Positions 11,201 to 23,007 of a stretch of DNA of 64,000 nt are shown one piece after another. Location: positions 1 through 64,000 of the forward strand of contig VIIQ02000072.1 of assembly GCA_007449985.2 (NCBI GenBank), read 5' to 3'. The stretch's first letter is position 1, and every line of letters starts with the position of its first letter. Made by a program: the position numbers and the translations under genes. The DNA is from Desmodesmus armatus. Taxonomy: Eukaryota > Chlorophyta > Chlorophyceae > Sphaeropleales > Scenedesmaceae. A model generated the notes under the pieces. It saw nothing but the letters and a program-made list of their open reading frames with translations, did not search any database and was not told the DNA's origin.

Positions 11201-11456
11201 CGGCAGCGGCAGCGCGCTGCCGCAGCAGCGCGAGCAGCAGCTCAGCGGTGGCATGAGTGGTATCCGCCGCCTCGGCAGCCACAACCGTATGGAGTCCTAC
11301 GGTAGCTGCAAGAGCCTGGTGGCTCTGGAGGAGGATGGGGGGCTGTCGGCCGCGCAGCTGCAGCGCGCGGCCGAGGGTGAGGCGGTGTGCGAGGTGCGGC
11401 TCAGGCTGAGCCCTTCCACGGCCTCTATCGGTTCCCTGGTGACCTCTGCCGCGTGA
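8280..11456 (+). CDS. Serine/threonine protein kinase with DWG in place of DFG
   Basis: Exons 8280-8516, 8813-9034, 10102-10275 and 10539-11456 are all phase 0 and give 516 residues. The likely ATP-anchoring Lys is K71 in THIIKEYTG and the helix-C Glu lies in VEKEL (81 or 83). The catalytic loop is HRDIKPDN at 157-164, with D159 catalytic. The metal-binding motif is D177-W-G (FDWGEA), followed by GTPLFMPPE in place of APE and then DIWGIGAVLFFLLAGRDIF. A typical end of the kinase domain is RDPSRRASAKELSEHPWLF. The remaining ~200 residues are low complexity (Ala, Gln, Ser, Gly). The glycine-rich loop is not clean: GGLGKG occurs but about 55 residues before K71, so an N-terminal insertion or mis-modelled first exon is possible. 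DWG also occurs in CK2 alpha, but the rest does not look like CK2. Substrate unknown. Confidence 0.8.
9816..9957. repeat. Foldback (inverted repeat) in kinase intron 2
   Basis: Arms of about 70 bp (9816-9887 and 9891-9957) are inverted copies at roughly 80% by eye. They are centred near TCTGTCCCTG and each contains a CATGAGTCAT-type palindrome. This is compatible with a small MITE-like element. Confidence 0.6.
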
Positions 11457-14400
11457 ACGCAGCAGCAGGAGTGTGTCGCTGCGCGGCCCTGGGGTGGAAC
11501 CCCTGGTGGGTCACCTCTGCAGCGTCAGCAGCAGCAGGAGCGTTGCTGTGCGGCCCTGGGTTTCCGCTGGAGACCTGTGCAGCATGAGCAGCAGTAAGAG
11601 CCGTTGCCTCCGTCCAACTCTGGCTGCGTGAGCAGCAGCAGGATTGTGGCATGTGGCCGCGATGCTGGTTGTTACACTGGCAAAGTGTGACAACCACACA
11701 TGTCCCCTTTGTTGACAGCTGCAATCCCCGAGTACTGTGGGGTGCTGTACAGACTTGTGGTTGTTTGCCATGCTCTGGTGTGTGCATCAAGGCATGCAAT
11801 CTTTAGAGAGCAGCTTGCAGCTGCTGTCGGCTGCTTTTGAGCAACGGTCGTATGTCTTTGTTTCCACTGACTGGAGCTTTCCACACCTACGCATGTTTCT
11901 GCACGGCTGGTGTCTCGATGCGTGGTTGGTTGGCTGAGTGTTGGATCGTTTTGGGGTTCTGGGATGCTCTTGTTTGTGCAGCAGAGTGGTTTGTTGGCTG
12001 CAGCGTGGCAGGATCTATGACCGTGTGTCGTGCGGTCACACATGCGGTCACACATGCTTAGAGACTGTATGGAGGCCCCATCTCCCCCGTGTACCTTGGC
12101 AGCATCTGATTGATGTTGTACAAATCACTCACAGACACGACAGGCGTACGTTTGGTGAACCCCTTGCAGCCGCCGCCCTAAACCCTGTGGCTGCGTGCGG
12201 CTTATACTCTGTCGTGAGGCGGCTAAAACCTAGGCGCGGCGGGTTGGTCGCGCAGGCCAGGGTTTTGGCGCCAGGGCGGTTGCAAGGCTCCGCACAGTAC
12301 AAGGCAGGCTGTGGCGTGTGCAACACCACGCCCGCCTGTTGTGCGATTTTGAGACCAGGAGACGTGCGTGCGTGTGCTTTCCATGTGTTTGTGTACCACT
12401 GGCTTGCTTGCTTGGGCTGTGCAGGGTGTGCGGCAGTGTTGGTGTTGGTGGGTGTGGGCCCCTGTGAGGCGGTGCCCCTGCACCACACACCCACCACTTT
12501 TTTGCGCCCTGCGAGGGCACCCTCCCTCTGCTGTGAAGCAGCAAGTGTGTGTGGCCCCGCTGCTGCTGTTGCTGGGCAGTGCTGTATGTGCAGTGTATCT
12601 GGATGATCCACATTGCTGCTGCTGTTGTCGCTGCATGGCAGCTGCTGTGCCCCAGTGAAGTGAGTATGATGATGTGCTGTGCCCTGCTGTGCTTTTGGCC
12701 AGCAGGGCCTGCGATAGTTGGTGGACCGACATGAAGAAGGCTGGCTGGGTGGGGGCTGTGGTGGGGTGGGGTGGGAGCTGCTGGGCTGGGTGGTCATGTG
12801 TGTGGTGTGTGTCTGGGACGTGATCTATCGCTGGGTTTCTGGCGGATCTATCGCTGGGTTTCTGGCGGGAGTGACAGTGACACGTGTGATGTGCGTACTG
12901 GGCCCAGGGCGTGATGTGGGTACTGGGCCCACGGTGTGTGTAGTGCTTTGCTGCTGGTGATCTTGTCGTGGCCACCAATGAGCATGTCTACTGGTGCCGC
13001 CACCCTTGCGTGCTGTGGTATGTGGCCTGTGGGTGTGTGAATGCCTGGTTAGACTGCCTGGACCTCGATGTTGTGGGAGTTGACAAGGCCAGCGGGTAAT
13101 TCTTCCACCGCTGCAACAGCCTGAATGATCTGGGGGAAGGGGGTGGGATGTGTTTCGGCGCCCCTCCGCGATCGGCTGGGTGGTTCGGGTGGCGCCGGCG
13201 GGCGGTTGTTCCCAGGGTGGTGAATTGTTTTTGGCGTGGGCCAGGCACTCCTGGTCCCGTGCCCAGCATCAATCTGCATGCACAGCATGTGTTAGAGGGA
13301 GATTCTTCCTGTGTACAGAGCACCCCACCTACACGCAGGAGCGGACACTTGGTTGGCGTTGGGGTATGGAGGCGGGGTGTTGGCCGGGGGCTGAGCTAGT
13401 GCTGTCATGGCTGCTTGCGACAAGCATCGCAGGGACGTTGAGCGGACTCTTTTCTTTTCTGTCTCTTTTCTTTTCTGTCGTCAGATGTCGGAAGCAGTGC
13501 TAAGGCGCGGGGGCCGCCACTGTATGTGGTGATCCAGGCGCTGTACAGGCCATGATTTGATCATGACGTGAGCCCATTGTGCCCTTTTCTTGTGTGTCAG
13601 GATCTGTAGTCGTTAACCTCACTGGTACACTCACATGAGGCATGTGCATCTGTTGTGTTGTTTGTCACAGCCACTGGGTCTCTCCCTTGGCTGCTCTCAC
13701 TACTTTGAAGTGTCTGATGCTTGCTGTGAGGTGCACTCCTACCTCAAATTGAGTCCATGGGCTTGCAAATCGAGCCCATGGGCTTGCAGGAGGGCGGACT
13801 CTAGCACTGCTACATGCGTACCATTCCCCAGCCGGCGTGCTGGCTTTCCTGTGGTCAAAGTTGCACGGGGCTTTACCCCAACAGCAGCATATATGGATTG
13901 ACATCTACCTGAAAAGCAGCAGAGAGTGGCTGTAGGACGGTGCTATAGAGCATGGCTGCTTGCAGTATGTGTCGGCTGGACGGGTAGTTCTGGGTGGGGT
14001 GTGTTCAGGGCCACAAAAGTGTGGCACCAACCATGGGGTGAGGATGTTGGCTTGCCATGACACATTGTGTGCCTGCTGCACGGCTTGTCTGCTGCATTAC
14101 TCAATTGTGGCGTTGCTGTGGTTTGGGCTGACGAGCAGTGACTGTGCTGTGGCACGTCGCGTGGTCAAGCATGCGCCTGGTGCGTGGGACGCTGGTTGTT
14201 GTGTTTGGGACATTCCTTGATTGAGGGATTGAGTGTGACGCTGCGTCAGCTCTCCCCGAGTGGTGTGATGCTGTGTGTGTGTGCTTTGTGCCCTGCCCCC
14301 ATGCTTGTGCTGTACTGCTTGTTGGCTGGGTGCTGTGTAAGTTGTGGCGCCGCCGACTGTTGAAGGACCACTGCAGACACGTCATGCTCATGTTGTGCCC

Positions 14401-17400
14401 AGCTGCCTGCAGCTGACAGTATGCGGCTTCCGTGCACGTGGCAGCCGCTGGCCACATATTCGATCGATTCTACTGTGTGCACGCTCCACTCGCGCTGCCT
14501 CCCAGCCAGATCAGCGGTGTGCAGGACTGTGGCAACGCCGTGCAGTGCAGTGCCACTTGGTATGTCCAAGCTGGACAGAACGAACCCTGCGCCAACCCAC
14601 TGGTGCGCTGTGGCAGCCCGTGGACTTGGTGGGCAAGCTTGTCTTTTTTTGAGCAGGTTGTTGGTGGTAACAGGGAGACTGTTCATCAGGGGTGCATCTG
14701 GGTGCTCTTGCTCCAGGGGGTTGCTTGTCCTGTTGCCCCTGGGGCACATGAGTTTGTCCGTGGGCCGCATGAGGTGGTTGTCAAGGCCGGAGCAGGAGGG
14801 GGGGTCACATGAGGTGGCCCTGTTTGGGAGGAACTGCATGCCCGGTACACCGGGTGCTCCATTCGGTGTGCGGCAGCTGCCCATGTTGCTGCTGCGCACC
14901 ACATGCGTCCATATGTACAGCTGCTGTTCGGTACTGTCATTTGGGGTGTGGGATTGTGCAGGGATGGTGTATGCAGCGTACGGGGGTGGCAGGGCTTGGC
15001 GATTCCCAAGCTGCTATGTCCTCGGTGGATGTACATTAAAGGCGTGCTGGGGGAGGGGCTTGTTGCAGTTGCGTGAGCCGGCCTCCCCTGTGTTGTGCAT
15101 CACTTGCAGCAGTCGCCTGCTGGCGCTTTGTTGGCTGGGCTGCCCAGACCCTTTCACTGCTTGGGCATGTCCCCCTGTGGAGCGTTGAAGGAGTCAGGGT
15201 TTAAGGTGCCCTGCTTCAACCCTGAACCCTCAGACACCCAACTTGGCTCCTGAGCTGTGGCACTGACATGACCTTGGCTGGGCCAGGATGATCAAAGGAT
15301 ATTCATAGCTTGTTGGCCGTGGTGGTTTGGTGTCGAGCGGGCTACTCGGCTGGTATATACACACATCAGCTTTTGACTCAGGGTCACTGTTTACACATGG
15401 AGCGGAGGTTGGGGTTGAGTTGGGAGGGATCTTTGTCTGCTGCTGTGTTACAGGATGTGGTTTGGGATCAGTTGGGTGGGATTCTGCTGTTTGGTAGTGC
15501 CTGGTTTGCTGGTGCGTGGCTCTGCACACTTTCACGGATATGTTCTTGTACATCTGGCGGGGTGGGCGCCAGGCCACACGAACGGCTTGGTCCTCCACGC
15601 TTGTCTGTCCGCTTGGCGGCTGTTTGCTTACAACAGGGTACAGGGATGGTTAGAGATCTGTCGGCGTTCTGCAGCAGCACTGTGCCGTTTGTTGTCTGGC
15701 GTGCTTTTTGACGCCGCCCACCCCACCTTCTGCCCAGTTTCCTTCGGACAGCCATGCGCCCAGCTGCCTGTCTCTCATGACAGGCAGCGCTCGGTGTGCC
15801 CTCCCCCCCCCCCTCCCCCCTGCAACATACTTGCAGGTTTTCTCTGAGGCATGCTGGTTGCAGTGAGTGCCTGTAGGTGCTGCAAAGCTGCTTCGGCACC
15901 CTTTGCAAGCACATGTCTCACCCATTGGTACACGCTGCACAAGCAGGGCACCTCTTCCTTTGTGCTCTCCTTGTGGGGTCATGTTGCTTTGTGTGGGTGG
16001 GTGTGGCCCCCTTGTGTGGGCGGCAACGGTATCTGTCTGGCTCCATCCCCGCCCTGTGGTTGTCCACTCCAGTGGCAGCCCATATACAATTTGTGCTTCA
16101 GTTTGTGCCACAAGCGGTGCTGATGCGTGGCTTGTGGTGGTGGTTCTTGAGGTGCGTGCTTTCGCGTGGCACCAGCCACTGCCCCCCCCCCCCCAGTGTG
16201 TGCCTGGGGGGCGTTATGTCACACAGTGCTGCTCACACCAGCAGTGGCACATGTTGAGAATGCACTGCTGACGGTTGTGTACACAGCCCTTTGTATGCTG
16301 TACCTCAACTCTGGCTGAGGGCCCATCCTCACCCACTGTACCGCCACCAGCCTTCAAGGTGGAGTTCACCACCACCCTGCATGCTGATTTGTAACGCGCG
16401 CTTGGGCGCACGCCCACAGCTGGGGTGGCTTGCTGTGCTTGCTGCGTGCGACAGGCTGTGTGTCTGTCAGACAGGAGGGGTGATCTGCTGCCAAGGGTTC
16501 GGCTGATTGTGGTACATGGAGATGGCTTGCTGTTTGGGATCCACATGTGCAAAGAGGACTGCGACTGCAGTGCTGTCAATATGGCATTGGCGGAGGGAGG
16601 GAGGGTAGGTGGGGGGAGGGGGGTTTGGTGTGTGCATGGGATGCTTGGAATACTTTTGTCTCCGCCCAGTGCTTGCACTCGTGCCAGCTTCGTGTGGGGT
16701 GTGGAAGCTCAGTCATGTGGAGGGCACCGGTGGTGCGCCAGTGTCTGTTTCGTAGGTCTGTTATCATTTTGTTGTGCTGTGTGTGCTGTCGGGCCAGCTT
16801 GTGGCGAGGTCAATGGGCTGCAAGGCTCCCTTTGCCCCAGGCTGTGCCAGGAGTGGGCCCCCCGTGCGTCCCCCACCACAAGGGGTGTGTGAATCAGATG
16901 TTTGCTAGGGTGTTGGCCTGTTACGGCCTGTTGGGTCCAGTGCTGGGATGGTGGGGCTTGATGATTTTGTTTGTGATCCCCCCGCCCCTAGCAGATATCG
17001 GTCCGTGAACAGTGCTCAACACTCACCGCCCCAGCATCTGCGTTGCAGTGTGGCCTGCAGTTGCTGCGGCACTGCCAGTTGTGATGCCTGGGGTGCTTGG
17101 TGGTGGTGTTGGGCCTGTACAGGTTGTGTGTATCGTGTAGGTTTGTCACGCAGACGTGATGTTTCCAGAACTCAGACTGCACATTCACTGCATTGTGTTG
17201 TATGTTTTGGACCTTAGACAGCATGGTCGGGCTGCAAGCCAATGCAAGAGAGGCCGGGTTTGATTGTTGGGGCAGGCACACCTGCCTCCTTTGTGAGAGA
17301 GACGTTTTATGCTTGACTTTCGCACAGTGTAACATTGTCTGCACATGCAGTGCCCAGCCAGCTTACATCAGCACATGTGCTGCTGCCACCCAAGGGGGGC

Positions 17401-17693
17401 CCCAATTACATACCAAATCCCAAGCGCCCTGGCGCTTACTATCTCAATCGCACGTTGATGAAATTCAAGATTTGATCGAGGTCGCGGAAAATAAAACAGA
17501 ACAGGCATATGAAGAGCTGAACTTTGACGAGGTCACTACAGCTCGGATTGGAGTCATCCACAGCAGCGCACCCTTGGCACGACACTGTAAACTTCTCAAA
17601 GCGCCAGTATATCCTACAGTGGTTCAGCAGTGCATCTATCTGTGTCAGGGGATAGTATAGTCCTACTGCTGCTGATCTGCACAGGCCAACACC
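11457..17693. other. About 6.2 kb without a recognised gene, GT-rich on the plus strand
   Basis: Long open frames occur on both strands, but none shows a domain, a credible start or coding-like composition. Local duplications are visible: a CAGCAGGAG...GCGGCCCTGGG unit at 11460-11600, a 23-bp duplication at 12820-12867, CTTTTCTTTTCTGTC twice at 13448-13482, and a CCATGGGCTTGCA unit at 13757-13790. The start may be the kinase 3' UTR. The AT-richer end (about 17430-17690) is the likely TIM50 promoter and 5' UTR. Confidence 0.4.
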
Positions 17694-20600
17694 ATGATCC
17701 GGCGTGGTCTGCGGCATATAGTGCAGCCCCTGCGCCAACAGATAGCTCAATTGTCTGAATCAGGCGCAGCACAGCAGCCGAACGCTAGCAATGCCTTCTG
17801 GCGTGGCTCCAGGTATAGGCAGCTGTTCAGCTCAGCAGAGGGTGGTCAGGGAGGTGGAGGCAGCCAATCCAGCCCGCCAAAAAGCATGTTGGACGCAGGT
17901 GCAGGATGGCAGCAATCAGGGACCGGTGCTTCGGCCCTGGGAAACGCAGCAGCAGCACGCATGCGGGCGGTAGCAGCAGCGGAACAAGGTGCTGCAGAAG
18001 GTGCAGGACAGGCGGCAGCAGCTGGAGCAGGAGCAGGAGCAGCACGAGCAGGGCGCAGCATACTCGGACGTATGCTCGATTACACGTTGTACATGAGCTT
18101 AGCAGCAGTGACAGCAGGTGGGGTGGTGTATTCGCGGTACAGCATACCGGAAGTTCAGCAGGCGCTGTCAGAGGCACAACAGCAGGAGCAGCAGGAGCCT
18201 TCGTTTACTAATCAGGCGTGGGTTCAGCTGCTGCAGAGCTACTTGTCGGTGGTGGTCCCCTTGGACATGAAGGTGGGTCAGCAGCAGCAGCTGTCTTACT
18301 TTTTTGGGGAAGGCAGTGCTGAGCAGCTGTCTTGCAAGGCCAACTTGTGTGTGTGGCATGGGCATTTGGGAACATGACTAATCTCGATGGACGGAGTCTA
18401 GCAGTGGTGCCATTGAGGGCAATAGTGTTTCCCTAGTTGCGAAGGTGTGTGAGTTATAGCAGCAGCACGAAAAGGCATATTTCCTGGGTGCACACCATTT
18501 GCACAAGCATGCCTCCCCTGTGTGCAGTGCTGTGTTTCGGCACAGCTGACATCCTTGCCCTGCCCCGCCATGCCATGTCATGCTGTGCTGTGCCATGCTA
18601 TGCCGTGTCCATCCTGCAGGTGCGTGAGTACACGGACCCCACGTGTGATGCGCTGCTGCCTGAGCTGGCCCCTGAGGTTCGTGGCCATGTCAAGACGTTG
18701 GTGCTGGACCTGGAAGATGTGCTGGTGCACAAGGAGTGGAGCAGGGCAAAGGGATGGCAGGCGCGTAGAAATGTTGAGCAGAGGAAACATGTGTTTGTGT
18801 GTTGAGGGCGGGGTGGGGGTGGCGGGTGGGTGGGTGGGGATGCCCCGGCCGGGGCGCATGCGGGGTGGCTGGAGGGGGGAGGATGTGCTGGTGCACAAGG
18901 AGTGTAGCAGGGCCAGGGGCTGGCAGGTGCGTGGGGAGGGGTGTAGTCAACGGCAGTAGTGTGCATTGGGGGGGGGATGGAGGGTGGGGAGGGGTTTCAC
19001 GCTTTTGCCATTGGCTGTATGTGCCGTGGTTGTGGGGTGGTGGCAGGTGCGTGAGCGTGGGCCCAGGGAAGTGGGGAGGGTTGGTGCTGGACTTGGAGGA
19101 TGTGCTGGTGCACAAGGAGTGGAGCAGGGCAAAGGGCTGGCAGGTGCGCGTGTGTGTGGCAACGAGGATGCATATGTGGCCAGCATACATGTGTGTAAGA
19201 CCTGTGTGGGGGTGGGGGGTGGGTGAGGGGGGGGGGTATTTGGGCAGGGACAAATGCGAAAAGGCGTTTGGAGGGGGAGGGCGGCTGGTGCACAAGGAGT
19301 GAGGCAGGGCCAAGGGATGTTCGTGGGGGGAAGGGAGGGGGGCAGGACGACACCAGGGGGAGCGCCCTCCTCTGTTGTTACTGCGCCCAACCTCCTCCAC
19401 CTTTCCCCTGCCCCTCTATGTCTCGGCATGCCGTCCCTCCCCCCCCCCCCCACACACACACAAATTCCTTGCCTCATGGTCAAATTCCTTGCCTCATGGT
19501 GAAACCTTGCTCGTATCGCTGTTGTGACTGATGTGGTTGTCATATCAGGTGATGAAGCTTCCAGGTGCTGAGGCGTTCCTGTTGGGGAGGCAGTATGAGG
19601 CTGTGATCTGCACTCCTCCTTTCTGTTGCCACAGCAATTGCAGCCTCCCGTCAACACCCCTTGATGTCTTCCCTCGCCTGGCCCCCACCACACCGCACCG
19701 CACACCCGCCTTCCAACTAACATACCCCCCCCCCTCCCCCTCTCAGGTGATGAAGCGTCCTGGTGTTGAGGCGTTCCTGTTGGAGATGGGGAGGCGCTAC
19801 GAGGTTGTCATATACACCGACGAGCCTGCAATGTACGCTGACCCCGTCATCAACAAGATCGACCCACACAGGGCGGTCATGTACAGGCTGTACAGGCAGG
19901 AGACACAGGTGAGGGGGGGGGGAGGGTTGCTTCATAATATTTGAATTTTTGCGGCATGCCCTCAGGGCCCCGGACAGGGGCGGGGTTCTGCAAGTGGGTG
20001 GGTGTTGGGACGGGGTGAGGTGTAAATTTTGTAGGTGTGGGTGACAGGCTTCGGCAAAGAGGGAGGGCGGGTAGCTGAAGGATTATAGAGCGGTCATTTA
20101 CAGGCTGTATAGGCACGAGATACAGGCGTGTGTGGGTAAGATGATTTTGGGCAAAGAGGAGGTGACATAGGTGGAAGACTACAGGGCAGTCATGTACAGG
20201 CTCTACAGGCAGGAGGCACATGTGGGGTGGGGGGTAGGGGGGGGGTGTAATGTGACTCGGGGGTGTGTGGTTGTGAGTGTGGGTGTGATAGTCTTGGGTC
20301 AAGAGGGAGGGCAGGTAGCTTGTGAAAACAATGGCGGTCTTGTACAGACTGTACAGGCAGGAGACACAGGTATTTGGGGGGGGGGGCAACGGGGTGTTGA
20401 GGGGGTTGCCCCAGAGAAGTAGCACCGACTGCAGGCAGTTTCAGTCTCGTGACCAACAGCTGTGCAATCCTTATTTGACGACAAGCACTGCAAAACTCTG
20501 ATGAGCCTCACCGCATGCTCGATCCACACTGTCGTCATGCTGCAGTACCACAATGGCAAGCATGTGCGTGACCTGTCAAAGCTCAACAGAGACTTGGGAC

Positions 20601-22189
20601 AGGTGCTGTTTGTATCAGGTGAGCTGCCCGGGGGGGGGGGGGGGAGGAGGGGAGGGGGGCATTGCCATCACCATGCACACCTGATGGGGAGGGGGGGGGG
20701 GGGGGGGGGGAGGAGGGGGGGGGGGGGGGCATTGCCATCACCATGCACACCTGATGGGGAGGGCGGGGGGAGGAGGGGGGGGGGGGGGCATTGCCATCAC
20801 CATGCACACCTGATGGGGAGGGGGGGGGGGGGGGGAGGGGGGGGGGGCATTGCCATCACCATGCACACCTGATGGGGAGGGGGGGGGGGGGGGGGGGGGC
20901 ATTGCCATCACCATGCACACCTGATGGGGAGGGGGGGGGGAGGGGGGGGGGGCATTGCCATCACCATGCACACCTGATGTAATACAGGTGCCTTATGAGC
21001 TCCTGCAAGTCTCCCGTATCAAGCTGTACAGTCTGTAGGTCTGCCCATGCCTTGAGCCAGAGAGGAATGTATTACATGCCATAAGTCAATCCCACTATCG
21101 ATTTGATTGCTAGCGTGTGTAGCCAGTCGGCAGGTCGTGACCCTTCTCTGAAGACGAAATGGGTTGACATGAGGCTTGCAACCAGCAAGTAGTTGGACAT
21201 GACTGACCTCTAGCACCACTGACATGATGTTAAAACATGAGGTACTGTTACTGTTGCAACCATGATGTGTGTTGCCGTGTGCCGTCTGCAGCCAACCCTG
21301 ATGCATACATGTTCCAGCCTGAGAACACGTTGAAGCTCAAGGCGTGGGACCACAGTGGCCAGGACACAACGCTGCTGGACCTCATACCCTTCCTGCAGAT
21401 GGTGCAGGAGGTGCACGTGGACGTGAGTGACGTGTGGGGGGGGGGGGGTGTCACTTGCATAGGGAGGGAGGGGCAACTCTCCACAGGGCGGAGGCTGAGA
21501 CTTGTACACAAGGGAAAAGGGGGGCGGGGGTCTCACAAGGTTGATGGGTCGGGGCAACTGGGTTTGAGGGCCAACGCGGCGATGCGGGGCAGAGTACAGT
21601 GGTTCATCTACCTCTGCAGATGGTGCAGGAGGTGCACGTGGACGTGAGTGACGAGACCGGGGGGGGGGGGGGGGGGTCACTCGCATAGGGAGGGAGGGGA
21701 CAACTTCCAACAGAGGGCAGAGGGTGATACTCATACACGTGGAGAGGGGAGGGTGCAACCACAGATGGTGCATGTTGCAAGTGCAACGACAGCATCAACT
21801 TGTCGCGTGTGTGGTTGCAGGGTAGCGGTCTAGGTATGCATGGCCACACGCCCACTGCCAAAGTGGCACCTGGCTCTATACACAAATATTGCTTCCCCGC
21901 GACACCACCTGCAGCGTCGTGCTGAACACATTGCTCTCGCAGTAGTGACATCTACAATGCTACACTGTCCTTACAATGTCCTTACTGCTGCTCATGTGGC
22001 TTTGCTATTGACACGCTTGCTGCTGCTGCTGCTTCTGTTGCTGCTATATATCTAACTGTTCTGCAGGATGTTCGAGATGTGGTGAAGAGCTATGATGGGG
22101 AGGAGGATGTGGCAGCAGCATTCAAGCAGCGCATGTCCCAACTGGCCAAGCAGAAGCAGAAGAAGGGCGGGTTCAGCCTGAGGGGCTGA
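17694..22189 (+). CDS. TIM50: TIM50, subunit of the mitochondrial TIM23 import translocase
   Basis: Exons 17694-18272, 18620-18760, 19747-19908, 20546-20618, 21292-21422 and 22067-22189 join in phase to 402 residues. The N-terminus (MIRRGLRHIVQPLRQQ) is a basic presequence. A low-complexity stretch is followed by one membrane span at about 129-147. The C-terminal HAD/NIF-like domain contains TLVLDLEDVLVHKEW, KRPGVEAFLLEMGRRYE, DPHRAVMYRLYRQ, HNGKHVRDLSKLNRD, FQPENTLKLKAWD, LLDLIPFLQ and a final DVRDVVKSYDG...AAAFKQRMSQL. All match TIM50, which receives presequence proteins in the intermembrane space and passes them to TIM23. The HAD nucleophile motif DxDxT is degenerate (D223-L-E-D-V-L), as in other TIM50 proteins. 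Exon 2 appears to use a GC donor at 18761. Several introns carry partial exon copies. Confidence 0.92.
18879..19320 (+). repeat. Shadow copies of TIM50 exon 2 in its intron
   Basis: The EDVLVHKEWSRAKGWQ coding segment recurs at 18879-18926 and 19081-19143, both ending in GT donors, and as a truncated piece at 19284-19320. The third copy is preceded by a shortened copy of the exon start (GCAG/GTGCGTGAG at about 19048). That copy is out of frame with the HAD motif. Confidence 0.85.
19549..20370 (+). repeat. Shadow copies of TIM50 exon 3
   Basis: A degraded head of exon 3 with acceptor lies at 19549-19611 (VMKLPGAEAFLLGRQYE). After the intact exon, its tail (AVMYRLYRQE plus donor) recurs at about 20082-20134, 20168-20220 and 20331-20370. 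Several copies keep a CAGGT-like donor; none has a clear acceptor. Confidence 0.85.
20618..20985 (+). repeat. Poly-G minisatellite in TIM50 intron 4
   Basis: A conserved 30-base core starting ATTGCCATCACCATGCACAC occurs six times (near 20660, 20730, 20789, 20848, 20900 and 20953). The cores are separated by G-runs of varying length, so the spacing is 50-70 bases. No coding role is seen. Confidence 0.9.
21617..21655 (+). repeat. Shadow copy of the TIM50 exon 5 tail
   Basis: CAGATGGTGCAGGAGGTGCA and the following GTGGAC/GTGAGTGACG donor region at 21399-21432 are repeated here, each copy followed by a long G-run. Confidence 0.85.
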
Positions 22190-23007
22190 GTGCTGCCGTT
22201 GCTGTTGTTGGTGCTGAGTGCTGGTGCTGTTACGTTGTGTTGTGTGCAGGACGGTGGAGCGCGCTAGTTGAGTGCATAGGGGTTGTGCGCATCCTCTGCT
22301 TGATGATTCAGTGAGGCAGGCTGACCCTGTGGTCCCCAACCATGTACCAACAGCTTGTGCATGTAGCCTGGTTGCTTTTGTAACCGATGTATCGCTCAGG
22401 AGGACGGGAGCACATCCTTCAAAGCAGATCACCAGTAGCAAGTCAAGTGAAAGTGATCAGAGGCACCGCGCACCCAGCGCGCCAAGCCCAGCATTTGCAA
22501 CAAGCAAAAATGCAGAAAAGTAGCAATTGAGAACGTATTCAAGCGCTGAGGCTAAACCTCAACAAAGCGGTTCAGCCACCATTGGCCAGTTTTGCCTGTC
22601 GCAGAGCAGTGGCTCGCCCTCTTTCAGGACCGCCAGTGTTCTGAACACCCGCATACATCCAAGGGGTGAGCGCCTCTGCTGTGCGCGCTGTGTTTTGTGA
22701 AGCAGCAAAGCCGCTGGAGAGCCTGTAGTGCAGTTGGCTGATCTGTGGCTCATGTTAAGCTCGTACAAAACGCGTCAGATGCTTACGGCGTGCAACCAGT
22801 CGCTGCAGCTCCAGTCTTGGCCGACAGATGGCATCTGTGCAGCTGTTGCAGCAGCAACCATGGTTGAGGACTGGAGGCAGTGTTGTAGGGGTACAGTATA
22901 CTGTTATTGTTGCATATGTGCTGATCTGACCTTCCCATGCGGGTGTCTGTGTCCCTGTGATTGGTGCATCAGGTGGCAGCAGGCGGCTATCCTGCAACAG
23001 CTGCACC
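22190..23007. other. TIM50 3' flank and RPS3A upstream region
   Basis: TGTAA at 22379-22383, about 190 bases after the TIM50 stop, is a good polyadenylation candidate. The remainder leads to the RPS3A start at 23008. I see no TATA box or other motif that I would call. Confidence 0.4.
22379..22383 (+). terminator. Probable TGTAA polyadenylation signal of TIM50
   Basis: TGTAA at a typical distance downstream of the TIM50 stop at 22189. Confidence 0.5.

Noticed and set aside
12129..12978. Overlapping long frames on the minus strand
   Set aside because: His/Thr/Pro-rich translations are the antisense of GT-rich sequence; no start context or domain.
18690..19723. Pro/His-rich minus-strand frames
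   Set aside because: They are antisense shadows of TIM50 exons and G-rich introns.
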